This document shows, one piece after another, positions 34,350 through 42,886 of a DNA stretch of 64,000 nucleotides (position 1 is the stretch's first letter; each line of letters begins with the position of its first letter). Source of the DNA: Erythrobacter sp. SDW2 (GTDB lineage: Bacteria; Pseudomonadota; Alphaproteobacteria; Sphingomonadales; Sphingomonadaceae); assembly GCF_021431965.1 (NCBI RefSeq), contig NZ_CP090370.1:2294001-2358000 (forward strand), in the 5' to 3' direction. The notes under the pieces are model-generated. The model worked only from the letters and a program-made list of their open reading frames with translations. It made no database searches and was not told the DNA's origin. The position numbers were made by a program, and so were the translations under genes.

Positions 34350-35765
34350 TTGAGCCAGAACCAAATCATCTCTTACGATCCGTCGACTGGCGAAGAGCTG
34401 TGGCGCGGCAAGACCGGTGACGTCGATGCCACGGTGGAGCGCGCACGCCGAGCCTGGCCCGAATGGGCGGCCAAGCCGCTGGCGTTCCGGATCGAGACCT
34501 GTCGCCGCTTCGTCAACGAAGTGCGCGCGGTCAGCGACAAATTTGCCGAGCTGATCGCCAAGGAAACGGGCAAGCCGCTGTGGGAATCTAGAACCGAAGT
34601 CGAATCGGTGATGGCGAAGGTCGATATCTCCGTTTCGGCCTATGCCGAGCGGACCGGGCAGAAGAAGCTCGAGAGCGGTCTCGGCGGCACCGCTGCCGTT
34701 CGCCACAAGCCGCACGGCGTGATGGCGGTGCTCGGTCCCTACAACTTTCCGGCGCACCTGCCCAACGGCCACATCGTCCCCGCGCTCATCGCAGGCAATG
34801 CGGTGATCTTCAAGCCAAGTGAAAAGACTCCGGCGGTCGGCGAACTGCTGGTCAAGTGCTTCCACAAGGCCGGCGTCCCGGCAGCAATCATCCAGCTGCT
34901 GGTGGGCGGCCCGACCGAAGGCCAGGCACTGGTCGCCCATCGCGGTATCGACGGCGTGCTGTTCACCGGCTCGGCCCAGGCGGGGATCGCCATCAACAAG
35001 AAGCTGGCGACCAATCCGGGCAAGATCCTGGCGCTTGAAATGGGTGGCAACAACCCGATCGTCGTCGCCGACACACCTCTGATCACCGATGCCGCGATTC
35101 TGATTGTCCGCTCCGCCTTCACCAGTGCCGGCCAGCGCTGCACCGCCGCGCGGCGCCTGATCGTGGTCGAAAGCATGTACGACGCGATCGTCGCCGAGGT
35201 AAAGAAACTCGCCGACCGGCTGATCGTGGGTGAACCCTTCGCGGATCCGCAACCTTTCATGGGCTGCGTGATCGACAACAACGCCGCCGACCAGCTGGTC
35301 GAAAGCTTCCTCTATTTCCTTTCCCACGGGGGCAAAGCGATCAAGCACATGACCCGGCCGGACGACAATCTGCCGTTCCTGAGCCCGGCGATCATCGACA
35401 CCACGAAGATCGAGAACCGCCCCGATGTCGAGCTGTTCGGGCCGTTGCTGCAAGTCATCAAGGTGCCGGATCTGGCGGCGGGCATTGCCGAAGCCAACAA
35501 CACCCGTTTCGGGCTCAGTGCCTCGCTGATCGGCGGAACCCCCCAAGACTACAACAGGTTTTGGGCCAGCGTGCGCGCCGGTATCGTCAACTGGAACCAG
35601 CCGACCAGCGGCGCTTCGTCAAAAGCACCCTTTGGCGGGCTTGGCCTGTCGGGCAACCATCGCCCGGCGGCCTATTACGCGGCCGACTATTGCGCCTATC
35701 CGGTGGCAAGTGCGGAGATGGACCAGCCGCGCGCCACAGTGGGCGTCGGTTTCAGGGACGGCTAG
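34350..35765 (+). CDS. astD: Succinylglutamate-semialdehyde dehydrogenase
   Basis: A 471-residue NAD-dependent aldehyde dehydrogenase with AstD features, the fourth step of the arginine succinyltransferase pathway. The catalytic Glu is in ALEMGGNNP (about 228-236), the catalytic Cys in SAGQRCTAARR (about 258-268), and the Rossmann segment GVMAVLGPYNFPAHLPNGH is typical of AstD. Translation starts at TTG (34350); no better ATG lies upstream. No other ast genes are nearby, so substrate assignment rests on sequence type. Its TAG overlaps the stop of the convergent lipoprotein gene in a CTAG tetranucleotide. Confidence 0.85.
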   Translation: MSQNQIISYDPSTGEELWRGKTGDVDATVERARRAWPEWAAKPLAFRIETCRRFVNEVRAVSDKFAELIAKETGKPLWESRTEVESVMAKVDISVSAYAERTGQKKLESGLGGTAAVRHKPHGVMAVLGPYNFPAHLPNGHIVPALIAGNAVIFKPSEKTPAVGELLVKCFHKAGVPAAIIQLLVGGPTEGQALVAHRGIDGVLFTGSAQAGIAINKKLATNPGKILALEMGGNNPIVVADTPLITDAAILIVRSAFTSAGQRCTAARRLIVVESMYDAIVAEVKKLADRLIVGEPFADPQPFMGCVIDNNAADQLVESFLYFLSHGGKAIKHMTRPDDNLPFLSPAIIDTTKIENRPDVELFGPLLQVIKVPDLAAGIAEANNTRFGLSASLIGGTPQDYNRFWASVRAGIVNWNQPTSGASSKAPFGGLGLSGNHRPAAYYAADYCAYPVASAEMDQPRATVGVGFRDG

Positions 35766-36463
35766 AAGCCACTTGTCACCAGCCCCACTTCGCTGATGCC
35801 CGACTGCCGGCGACGGACATAGATCGCATAGCGGCTGGCGCCCTTGCCCCCCTCCACCACCTCGATTTCCCCTGCCCGCGAGTAACTGGCATTCAGCCCC
35901 GCCTTGCGCGCACTGGCTGCATAGAAAGCCAGCACATCGGCGCGGGCGACCGGAGTCAGGAAACGCACCGCGCGCAGCTTGCAGCCACCGCTGTCGCTAC
36001 CCGCCGCCTCGATGGTGTTCCCGCGAGGATAGATCGGCAAGGCAGCAGGCATCCTTGCGGCCCATCTGGCGGTGAAACTGGCCTTTTCGGCACACACTTC
36101 GGCACCCGTGGTCAGCTTTGCCAGTTCCGTGACGGAATAGAGCGCTGCTTCGGGCAGTGGCTCCGCCGCTTTTGGCTCGCTCAGCTGTCGCAAGTTGGCC
36201 GTTCCGCCGACCAGGTCGGCCGCTTCCAGCTTGGCTCCCTCGATCGCCTCGCGCGTCGCAACGACCGGCGGCAGCGAATGGTCGCCATTTCCACTCAATG
36301 CAGCGTTGGCTTCGTTCTGCTGCGAGAGGTCCGGGTCGACCATGATCTGGTCGTTGAGCGCCTGGGTCGCCATCGGGTCGCGCTCAGGCACGATGCCCGG
36401 CTCGTCCGCTTCGCCAGAGCAAGCGGCAAGCAGCACCGGCAAGAGGAAAACGGCAAGGCGCAT
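35762..36463 (-). CDS. Putative lipoprotein, unknown function
   Basis: A 233-residue protein with a lipoprotein signal, MRLAVFLLPVLLAACSGEAD (lipobox LAAC, Cys15), so membrane-anchored in the envelope. A Glu/Asp-rich linker (about 20-110) precedes a compact C-terminal domain (about 115-233) with AEVCAEKASFTARWAARMP, CKLRAVRFLTPV and YAIYVRRRQSGISEVGLVT. I do not recognise a characterised family. The start at the lipoprotein signal is clear; the frame upstream is not coding in character. It is convergent with astD. Confidence 0.7.
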   Translation of the reverse strand: MRLAVFLLPVLLAACSGEADEPGIVPERDPMATQALNDQIMVDPDLSQQNEANAALSGNGDHSLPPVVATREAIEGAKLEAADLVGGTANLRQLSEPKAAEPLPEAALYSVTELAKLTTGAEVCAEKASFTARWAARMPAALPIYPRGNTIEAAGSDSGGCKLRAVRFLTPVARADVLAFYAASARKAGLNASYSRAGEIEVVEGGKGASRYAIYVRRRQSGISEVGLVTSGF

Positions 36464-36527
36464 GGGGCCTTGTAGCGCCGCGCTTGTGAAAAGCGCATCG
36501 ATTCTCCGGCTGGTTCCACAATTAAGG

Positions 36528-36560
36528 ATGCCCTGCCCCGAATGAACGGGAGCAGGGCAT
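36528..36560. terminator. Hairpin after the glycine-zipper gene
   Basis: ATGCCCTGC (36528-36536) pairs with GCAGGGCAT (36552-36560) around a 15-nt loop that has further CCCG/CGGG pairing. It sits between the glycine-zipper gene (minus strand, stop 36625) and the next minus-strand gene. Confidence 0.55.
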
Positions 36561-36624
36561 CCTCCGCGGCTTGGTGGGGTGCCGCGCCCTGGCTTCGCAT
36601 GCGAAGCCAAAGGTCGTGATCTGA

Positions 36625-37086
36625 TTAGCGGCAGCGGCTCCCGCCGCGATCGACTTCGCGGCCGAGCAGGGCACCGGCGACACCGCCAAGCAGCGCCCCG
36701 AGCGTGCGGTCACCGCGGCCGGCAACTTCACGGCCGATCAGCGCACCCGCAGCGCCGCCGATCAGGAGGCCGGTGGTGCCGTCGCTCTTGCGGCAGTAAT
36801 AACGGCCATCGTCACCGCGCCAGACGCGGGTTTCGCGATAGACGGGCTCGTCATAACGATCGTAGCCACGGTCGTAGCGTGCATCGTAGCGACCACGGTC
36901 GTAGTAGCGGTCACGATACTTGCGCTTCTTGCCGTGCTCGGCAACGTCGGCCTGCCACGCAGGCACGCCGTAGGTCGCTTCAGCCGCAGGGGAATGCTGC
37001 GAGAAGGGAGCTGCGGCGATCGGCGTGGTCACCATTACGGCGGAAGCGGCGACGGCAAGGGCGGTAGTCTTGAACGGGTTGGGCAT
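36625..37086 (-). CDS. Glycine-zipper 2TM domain protein, exported
   Basis: A 153-residue protein with a signal peptide (TTALAVAASAVMVTTPIAAA, cleavage near residue 25). A Tyr/Arg/Asp-rich segment (RYDARYDRGYDRYDEP, about 60-80) is followed by a C-terminal glycine-zipper 2TM domain, GLLIGGAAGALIGREVAGRGD and LGALLGGVAGALLGREVDRGG. Such domains occur in small outer-membrane or periplasmic proteins related to Rickettsia 17-kDa antigen. GAGGAAG precedes the chosen ATG. The function is unknown; envelope integrity is the usual guess. Confidence 0.8.
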   Translation of the reverse strand: MPNPFKTTALAVAASAVMVTTPIAAAPFSQHSPAAEATYGVPAWQADVAEHGKKRKYRDRYYDRGRYDARYDRGYDRYDEPVYRETRVWRGDDGRYYCRKSDGTTGLLIGGAAGALIGREVAGRGDRTLGALLGGVAGALLGREVDRGGSRCR

Positions 37087-37282
37087 GGCGACTTCCTCTG
37101 ATTTCCTGACTGGTTGACCGGGCGTTCCCACCAGTGATTGCGTCCGATGTGTTCATAAATAACCAACCCATTCTGAACGGACTGCAACGCCGCTGTCAGA
37201 ATCGCGTTAATCGACGAGCCGACAGGATTCAGGCGACGAATGGTTGCTTGCAGGCGCATTGGGGCCAGCCTAGGGGCCGCTG

Positions 37283-38233
37283 ATGAACGCCGAACCCGAT
37301 CACAAGCCGTCCGGCCTGCCGCCAGCGCTGGGCGCCTATCTGATCTGGGGTTTCCTGCCGCTCTACCTGCTGCTGGTGAAGGTCGTCCCGCCGTTCGAAT
37401 TCGTCGCCTGGCGGATCATCTGGACGCTGCCGGTCTGCCTGCTGATCGTGTGGTTCCGCCGGCAATGGCCCGAATTGCGGGATGCCTTGGGCAATCCCAA
37501 GGTGATGCGGGTGCTGCTCGCCAGCGCCATCCTGGTGGCGATCAACTGGTTCGTCTATGTCTGGGCGATCCAGAACGGCGAGGTCTATGCCGCCAGCCTC
37601 GGCTATTACATCAACCCGCTGGTCAATGTGCTGCTGGGCACAGTGCTGCTGTCGGAGAAGCTTTCGCGCCTGCAATGGATCGCCGTCGCCATCGCCAGCG
37701 CCGGGGTGGCGGTGCTGGCGACCGGCGCGCTGACTACACTGTGGATCAGCCTGACGCTGGCGATCAGTTTCGGCACCTACGGCCTGCTGCGCAAGCAGGT
37801 GCCGGTCGGGTCGCTCCCCGGCCTGACCATCGAGAGCGCGATCCTGCTGCTGCCATCAGCCGGGATCGCCACATGGTACGCGGCGAGCCCTGCCGGTTCG
37901 AGCTTCGACGATTCGCTGGGTCTCAGCCTGGCAATTGTACTTGGCGGGGTGCTGACGGCGGTGCCGCTGCTGCTGTTCGCCATTGCTGCGCGGCGGATGG
38001 ATTACTCGACGCTCGGTTTCACTCAGTTCCTCGCCCCCAGCATCGTCTTCGTGCTGGGGCTGACGGTGTTCGAAAAGCCGCTCCACCAGGCCGAAATCAT
38101 CAGCTTCGCCCTGATCTGGACGGCATTGGCGATCTTTGTCTGGGACTTGCTGGCGAAACGCCGGGCCGGGGTCTTCTCCACTCACGTGGAAGCGGCACCG
38201 GCCCGCTCCCCCACCCGGCCACCCACAGAGTAA
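37283..38233 (+). CDS. rarD: RarD-type EamA family transporter
   Basis: A 316-residue inner-membrane transporter of the drug/metabolite transporter superfamily with ten hydrophobic helices from about residue 15 to 285. RarD-type segments are YLIWGFLPLYLLLV, FEFVAWRIIWTLPVC, NWFVYVWAIQNGEVYAASLGYYI and ARRMDYSTLGFTQFLAPS. The transported molecule is unknown. The last ~14 codons (encoding AAPARSPTRPPTE) lie inside the left arm of a 29-bp perfect inverted repeat, so the tail is dictated by the repeat rather than by family constraint. Confidence 0.9.
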   Translation: MNAEPDHKPSGLPPALGAYLIWGFLPLYLLLVKVVPPFEFVAWRIIWTLPVCLLIVWFRRQWPELRDALGNPKVMRVLLASAILVAINWFVYVWAIQNGEVYAASLGYYINPLVNVLLGTVLLSEKLSRLQWIAVAIASAGVAVLATGALTTLWISLTLAISFGTYGLLRKQVPVGSLPGLTIESAILLLPSAGIATWYAASPAGSSFDDSLGLSLAIVLGGVLTAVPLLLFAIAARRMDYSTLGFTQFLAPSIVFVLGLTVFEKPLHQAEIISFALIWTALAIFVWDLLAKRRAGVFSTHVEAAPARSPTRPPTE

Positions 38234-38274
38234 CCTTGGTTGAGGGGCCGGGTGGGGGAGCGGGCCGGTGCCGC
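38192..38274. terminator. 29-bp perfect inverted repeat at the rarD/pyrC convergent junction
   Basis: The arms 38192-38220 and 38246-38274 are exact reverse complements (ends GCGGCACCGGCC...ACCCGGCC) with a 25-nt loop that contains the rarD TAA stop. It would form a very stable hairpin on either transcript and probably ends both. It also looks like a mobile repeat inserted in the 3' end of rarD. Confidence 0.85.
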
Positions 38275-38305
38275 GTCGTTTCAGTGCAGCTGAAACAAAC
38301 TTCGG

Positions 38306-39340
38306 CTATCCCAGTCGCCAGTTGAGCGTCTGGCCCGCGTGCCAGGGCACGACCGGGCCGCCCGCTGTCTCGATCACCTCGGGCACTTGCTGCGACTCGC
38401 GTACCAGAGTGATGCTCTCTTCATTCACCGGCAGGCGGTAGAAGGCCGGACCGTGGAGCGAGGCGAAGCCTTCGAACTGCGCCAGTGCCCCCTCATCCTC
38501 GAACACCGCGAGATAGCTTTCGAGCGCATGCGGCGCGTTGAAGATGCCGGCACAGCCGCAGGCGCTTTCCTTGGTGTGCTTCTCATGCGGGGCGCTATCG
38601 GTGCCGAGGAAGAACTTCGCCGAGCCCGAGGTCGCCGCCGCACGCAGAGCCAACCGGTGCGTCTCGCGCTTGGCCACAGGCAGGCAGTAATTGTGCGGCT
38701 GGATCCCGCCGACCAGCATGGCATTGCGGTTGATATGCAGATGCTGCGGGGTGATCGTCGCCGCGACATTCTCGCCAGCGACTGTCACGAAATCGACGGC
38801 ATCGCTGGTGGTGATGTGCTCGAACACAATCCGCAATTCGGGCAGCCGCGCATGGAGCGGCGCGAGGGTCCGGTCGATGAATTCCTTCTCGCGGTCGAAC
38901 ACGTCGATATCGGCGTCGGTCACCTCACCATGGACGCAAAGCACCATGCCGGCCTCGGCCATCCGTTCGAACACCGGCATCAGCCGCGCCACGTCGGTCA
39001 CGCCGTGGGCGGAATTGGTCGTGGCATTGGCGGGATAGAGCTTGGCAGCGGTAAAGATACCTTCGGCATGGCCACGGACCAGATCGTCGGCATCGGTCTG
39101 GTCGGTGAGGTAGGCTGTCATCAACGGCGTGAAATTCATCCCCGCAGGCACCGTAGCGAGGATCCGCTCGCGATAGGCTGCGCCGAGCGCGCTGGCGGTC
39201 ACCGGCGGCGAGAGATTGGGCATCACGATGGCCCGGGCGAACTGGCGCGCGGTGAAGCCGACCACCCCAGCCAGCATCGCCTCGTCGCGCAGGTGCACAT
39301 GCCAGTCATCGGGGCGGCGGATCGTCAGTGTCTCGGTCAT
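38306..39340 (-). CDS. pyrC: Dihydroorotase, type II (PyrC)
   Basis: A 344-residue dihydroorotase of the homodimeric E. coli type, catalysing cyclisation of carbamoyl-aspartate in pyrimidine synthesis. The zinc ligands are visible in DDWHVHLRD (about 11-19), [13 protein letters not shown] (carbamylated Lys), CVHGEV (about 137), VFEHITT (about 175) and the catalytic Asp in [15 protein letters not shown] (about 247-261). The start [13 protein letters not shown] is used; another Met lies three codons upstream. pyrE is also in this window at 57.9 kb, in a different unit. Confidence 0.95.
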   Translation of the reverse strand: MTETLTIRRPDDWHVHLRDEAMLAGVVGFTARQFARAIVMPNLSPPVTASALGAAYRERILATVPAGMNFTPLMTAYLTDQTDADDLVRGHAEGIFTAAKLYPANATTNSAHGVTDVARLMPVFERMAEAGMVLCVHGEVTDADIDVFDREKEFIDRTLAPLHARLPELRIVFEHITTSDAVDFVTVAGENVAATITPQHLHINRNAMLVGGIQPHNYCLPVAKRETHRLALRAAATSGSAKFFLGTDSAPHEKHTKESACGCAGIFNAPHALESYLAVFEDEGALAQFEGFASLHGPAFYRLPVNEESITLVRESQQVPEVIETAGGPVVPWHAGQTLNWRLG

Positions 39341-39408
39341 CGCGCGCATCCCTAGAGCGCTCGGCGCGCTCTTTCCAGTAGCGTTTGCGGCGCGTAGAGG
39401 CGGGCGCC

Positions 39409-40311
39409 ATGAACGTCGCTTTCCTGACCTGTCCGGGCACCCACCCCGGCTCCCCCACCCGCCGCGCCGATGCTTTCGAGCATGATCTGATGGTCGCAGC
39501 GATCCGGCCCGAGCTGGCGACGCGCGGTCACGGGCTGGTCGAGATCGACTGGCGCAGCCCGCTCGAAGCATTTGCGAACATGCCGCTGGTGCTGGTCGGG
39601 ACGCCGTGGGACTATCAGGACAGCGAAGAGCAGTTTCTCGCCAAGCTGGAGGCGTTGGAGGCGGCGGGCCATATCCTATGCAACAGCGCCGCGACGGTGC
39701 GCTGGAACGTGCGCAAAACCTATCTGCGCGATCTCGCGGCGAGCGGCGCGGCGACGATCCCCACGCTGTGGATCGAGGCCCCGACCGCCACTGATATCGC
39801 CGCCGCGATGGAGCACTTCGGCACCGGCAGCGTTGTCGCCAAGCGCCAGGTCGGCGCGGGTGCCGAGGGCCAGTCGATCCACCACCACGCTTCGCTCGAT
39901 ACCGATTGGCGCATGGCGCATCCGGCCATGTTGCAACCCTTTCTCCCGCAAATCCAGCGAGATGGGGAATACTCCTTCCTGTTCGTCGATGGCCGGTTCT
40001 CGCACGCGCTGCGCAAGCGGGCGGCGGCGGGCGATTACCGCGTGCAGTCTATCTACGGCGGGACCGAGGAAACGCTCGAGCCTTCCCCGGATGATATCGC
40101 GACCGCCCAAGCGGTTGTCGATGCCGTGCCGCAGGGCATGCCGCTTTACTGCCGGATCGACATGGTCCGGGGAAGCGACGGCACCCTGCTGCTGATGGAG
40201 GCCGAGATGATCGAGCCCTTTCTCTATCCCGAACAGGGCCCGCAATTGGGCGTACTGATGGCCGAAGCGATCACGCGCCGCCTTGAAGCCCTGACGCCGG
40301 TCACCACTTAG
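39409..40311 (+). CDS. ATP-grasp domain protein (RimK-like)
   Basis: A 300-residue ATP-grasp protein. The N-terminal pre-ATP-grasp domain ([38 protein letters not shown]) is followed by the ATP-binding core with [34 protein letters not shown] (phosphate-binding loop), [20 protein letters not shown] and [25 protein letters not shown] (Mg ligands). This is the pattern of amide/peptide ligases that join a carboxylate to an amine with ATP; the substrates are unknown. It precedes ygfZ by 5 nt and is divergent from pyrC. Confidence 0.82.
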   Translation: MNVAFLTCPGTHPGSPTRRADAFEHDLMVAAIRPELATRGHGLVEIDWRSPLEAFANMPLVLVGTPWDYQDSEEQFLAKLEALEAAGHILCNSAATVRWNVRKTYLRDLAASGAATIPTLWIEAPTATDIAAAMEHFGTGSVVAKRQVGAGAEGQSIHHHASLDTDWRMAHPAMLQPFLPQIQRDGEYSFLFVDGRFSHALRKRAAAGDYRVQSIYGGTEETLEPSPDDIATAQAVVDAVPQGMPLYCRIDMVRGSDGTLLLMEAEMIEPFLYPEQGPQLGVLMAEAITRRLEALTPVTT

Positions 40312-40316
40312 CTCGG

Positions 40317-41042
40317 ATGGCCACGCTCCTTTCCAATCGCGCCGTGATCCGGCTCTCGCCGCTTGATGGGAGCGAGGATGTCGCCGACTTCCTCCAGGGC
40401 CTCGTTACCAACGATGTGAAGCGCACCCTGCCCGCCTACGCTGCGCTGCTGAGCGCGCAGGGCAAGGCGATGTTCGACTTTATCGTTTGGTCGGACGGGG
40501 CGGACGTACTGCTCGACTGCGAAGCGGTCTATGCCGACGAGCTCGCCAAGCGGCTCAGCCTCTATCGCCTGCGCCGCAAGATCGCGATTGCGCGGGACGA
40601 TACGCTGGCAGTGCACTGGAGTCGGGAAGGCGACCTGGGAACCGCCGACCCTCGCCTCGCTGCCCTTGGCCACCGCTGGCTCGCACCGGCGGAGAACGAG
40701 GATGCGGCGGACGCCGAATGGCTTTCCCACCGCCTGTCGCTGGGTGTGCCGGAGGGACGCAAGGAACTGGGCGATATCCTGTGGCTGGAGACCAATGCGG
40801 TCGAGCTGAACGGCGTCAGCTTCACCAAGGGCTGCTATGTCGGGCAGGAGAACACCGCGCGGATGAACTGGCGGCAGAAAGTCAACCGGCGGCTGGTGGT
40901 GGTCCCGCTAGCCCAGGCCGACGAGAAGCGGACCAAGGCGCGGTACCAGGCAATGGGCCTGGCGGTGGTGCATCAGCGGACCGAGGATATCGATCCGGCC
41001 GATGTGCCGGAATGGATGCGGCTGGAGAGCGAGGAAAGCTAG
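40317..41042 (+). CDS. ygfZ: Folate-binding protein YgfZ/CAF17
   Basis: A 241-residue GcvT-fold tetrahydrofolate-binding protein that assists assembly or repair of certain Fe-S enzymes. The signature KGCYVGQEN (about 170-178) with the conserved Cys is present, after LQGLVTNDVK (about 27-36), SAQGKAMFDFIVW and YRLRRKIAI. The C-terminal barrel is short relative to E. coli YgfZ, as usual in alphaproteobacteria. It is co-directional and almost contiguous with the ATP-grasp gene. Confidence 0.92.
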   Translation: MATLLSNRAVIRLSPLDGSEDVADFLQGLVTNDVKRTLPAYAALLSAQGKAMFDFIVWSDGADVLLDCEAVYADELAKRLSLYRLRRKIAIARDDTLAVHWSREGDLGTADPRLAALGHRWLAPAENEDAADAEWLSHRLSLGVPEGRKELGDILWLETNAVELNGVSFTKGCYVGQENTARMNWRQKVNRRLVVVPLAQADEKRTKARYQAMGLAVVHQRTEDIDPADVPEWMRLESEES

Positions 41043-41058
41043 CGCGCTAACACCAAGC

Positions 41059-41142
41059 CCGTTCGGGCTGAGCTTGTCGAAGCCCAGGCACAAGGATCTC
41101 GGGAAGGGAGCGGCTGCCCTTCCACAAGCTCAGGGCGAACGG
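41059..41142. repeat. Inverted repeat pair after ygfZ
   Basis: CCGTTCGGGCTGAGCTTGTC plus GAAG (41059-41082) faces an imperfect reverse complement at 41119-41142 (three mismatches) across 36 nt. The GAGCTTGTCGAAG word is a common intergenic repeat in sphingomonads by my recollection. It lies between convergent ygfZ and the TetR gene. Confidence 0.75.
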
Positions 41143-41170
41143 AGGTTGAGTAAGGCGGCTGGCCTTGACC

Positions 41171-41770
41171 CTAAACCTCTTCCGCGTGGCGCCCGACCAG
41201 GTCCTCGACGATCATCCGCTCGGCGATATCGCGGGCGACCGATTCGGGGAGCGCCAGCGACTTGGCCAGTGGCCCGCCGATCAGCGACTGGCCCAGCGCC
41301 AGCAGCACCACTGTATGCGTCACCCGGTGTGCGGCCATGGCGTCGATATGGCCTTGCTCTTCCGGATTCAGATCGTCGACCATCGAATGGATGGTTTCGA
41401 CAAAAGGTTCGATTGCGTCTTCGTGTCCCGTCGCCAGCATCCAGCTGACCAGCGCGCCGCCGCCCTCTCGCTCGAACGCGTCGAAAGCGATATCGACTAT
41501 CTCGCGCGGACTGCCCAGCCCCGCCCGAGTCGCGCGCACCGCTTCGGCCACGCTTTCGCACACCGTCTGCGCCAGATGGGCGGCGAGATCGCGCTGCAGG
41601 CCCGCTGCCGAGCCGAAATGGTGGAGCAGATTGGCATGGGTGCGCCCGACCTTGGCCCCGACCGCTTTCAGTGTCACTGCCTGCGGCCCGGCCTCGATCA
41701 GCAACTGGCGCGCCGCTGCGAGCGCGGTGGCGCGCGATTCCTCAGGCGAACGGCGTTTGCGATTGGGCAT
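41171..41770 (-). CDS. TetR/AcrR family transcriptional regulator
   Basis: A 199-residue TetR regulator. The N-terminal HTH (about 12-58) reads RATALAAARQLLIEAGPQAVTLKAVGAKVGRTHANLLHHFG, and the C-terminal ligand-binding domain is all-helical. It is divergent from the PF10118 metal-dependent hydrolase gene, and two TGTCA-type operators lie between them over a strong promoter, so it very likely represses that gene and perhaps itself. The ligand is unknown; a fatty acid or hydrophobic compound would fit the neighbour but is inference. Confidence 0.9.
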   Translation of the reverse strand: MPNRKRRSPEESRATALAAARQLLIEAGPQAVTLKAVGAKVGRTHANLLHHFGSAAGLQRDLAAHLAQTVCESVAEAVRATRAGLGSPREIVDIAFDAFEREGGGALVSWMLATGHEDAIEPFVETIHSMVDDLNPEEQGHIDAMAAHRVTHTVVLLALGQSLIGGPLAKSLALPESVARDIAERMIVEDLVGRHAEEV

Positions 41771-41861
41771 GGCAGTGCCTTGCGAAGTCCCTGTTTTTGC
41801 GATCCGTCAGCCGGACGCTAGCCCCCCCGGCTCCCTGCGGCAAGCAGTAACGCGAAGCTTA

Positions 41862-41890
41862 TTGACACCAATGTCAGTAAGCGATACTTA
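41862..41890 (+). promoter_or_regulatory. Strong sigma-70 promoter of the metal-dependent hydrolase gene
   Basis: A consensus TTGACA (41862-41867) and TACTTA (41885-41890) are spaced by exactly 17 nt, 35 nt upstream of the hydrolase ATG. Both hexamers are overlapped by the TetR-type inverted repeats. Confidence 0.8.
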
Positions 41891-41901
41891 CATCAATGTC
41901 A
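41863..41901. promoter_or_regulatory. Two TetR-type operators
   Basis: TGACA-CCAA-TGTCA (41863-41876, perfect) and TTACA-TCAA-TGTCA (41888-41901, one mismatch) are 25 bp apart centre to centre. Each is followed by GTAA, and the shared core is CAATGTCAGTAA. They cover the -35 and the -10/start region of the promoter. Confidence 0.8.
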
Positions 41902-41924
41902 GTAACGAATCAGGGCCTCAAGCA

Positions 41925-42806
41925 ATGAACGCTCCGACCACTTTCCCCGTCGATGCCGCCGCGAAGACCCCCACCCCGGCCGACCTCGCGATCACCGTCC
42001 GTGATCGCCGCTTCGGCCGTGGGCTCAAGTCCCGCCGCTGGTGGCTCAATGGCGATCCGGTTGCCAGCGCCTGGATGAACGCGCTCAGCGCGACCTTTCC
42101 GCGCGGCGAAGCCTACTTCATCGAATCGGTGAAGGCCTTCCGCGAGGGTGCCGATGCCAAGCTCACGGCTGAAATCCGCGCTTTCGTGAAGCAGGAGATC
42201 AACCACACCCGCGAACACGTCGCCTTCAACCGTCTCGCCGAAGACCACGGCTATGACATCAAGGCGATCGACCTGCGGGTGAAGGAACTGCTGGCCCAGC
42301 TCGAAGGTCGCCCGCAGATCCTCAACCTCGCCGCGACCATGGCGCTGGAACACTTCACCGCCATGCTCGGCCACGAACTGCTCAAGAACCCGGCGCACCT
42401 CGAGGGCGCTGATGGCGACCTGGGCGACCTGTGGCGCTGGCATTCGGCCGAGGAAGTCGAGCACAAGGGCGTGGCATACGACACCTGGCTCCACGCCACG
42501 CGCGACTGGAGCCGGTTCCGCCGCTGGCGCGTCAAGAGCCTGATGATGCTGCTCGTGACCGTGCGCTTCATCAAGCACCGCTGCGAAGACACCATGGAAT
42601 TGCTCGAACAGGACGGTCTGACCGGCTGGAAGTGGCGCCTCAAGCTGGCGCACTACCTGCTCGTCAAGCCCGGCTTCCTGCGCCGTATCATCCCCGGCTG
42701 GCTGGCCTACTTCATGCCCGGCTTCCACCCGTGGAACGAAGACGATCGCGCCCTGATCAACCTTTACGAAGGCGACTTCGAAGACGCGCTGCTGCCCGCG
42801 GAATAG
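41925..42806 (+). CDS. PF10118-type metal-dependent hydrolase
   Basis: A 293-residue member of the predicted metal-dependent hydrolase family PF10118. A ferritin-like four-helix core is suggested by the spaced Glu and His residues: FPRGEAYFIESVKAF (about 50-64), KQEINHTREHVAFN (about 88-101), ALEHFTAMLGHELL (about 140-153) and WHSAEEVEHKGVAYD (about 172-186), the pattern of a di-metal carboxylate site. The C-terminal region has hydrophobic stretches (SLMMLLVTVRF; GWLAYFMPGF) suggesting membrane association. The reaction is unknown. A strong operator-covered promoter indicates repression by the divergent TetR. A clear terminator follows. Confidence 0.85.
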   Translation: MNAPTTFPVDAAAKTPTPADLAITVRDRRFGRGLKSRRWWLNGDPVASAWMNALSATFPRGEAYFIESVKAFREGADAKLTAEIRAFVKQEINHTREHVAFNRLAEDHGYDIKAIDLRVKELLAQLEGRPQILNLAATMALEHFTAMLGHELLKNPAHLEGADGDLGDLWRWHSAEEVEHKGVAYDTWLHATRDWSRFRRWRVKSLMMLLVTVRFIKHRCEDTMELLEQDGLTGWKWRLKLAHYLLVKPGFLRRIIPGWLAYFMPGFHPWNEDDRALINLYEGDFEDALLPAE

Positions 42807-42839
42807 CTCTCCAGCCCCCCGCTGCGCACGCGCAAAAGA

Positions 42840-42870
42840 AAGGCCCCGCAATCACTTGCGGGGCCTTTTT
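42840..42870 (+). terminator. Intrinsic terminator
   Basis: AAGGCCCCGCAA (42840-42851) and TTGCGGGGCCTT (42856-42867) form a perfect 12-bp stem with TCAC loop, followed by a T run. It sits between convergent genes and would also work for the GNAT gene on the minus strand. Confidence 0.9.
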
Positions 42871-42886
42871 GTGTTGTGATCGAGGA

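Noticed and set aside
33789-35546. A 585-codon minus-strand open frame opposite selO and astD
   Set aside because: It covers two well-supported genes on the other strand and has no recognisable domain.
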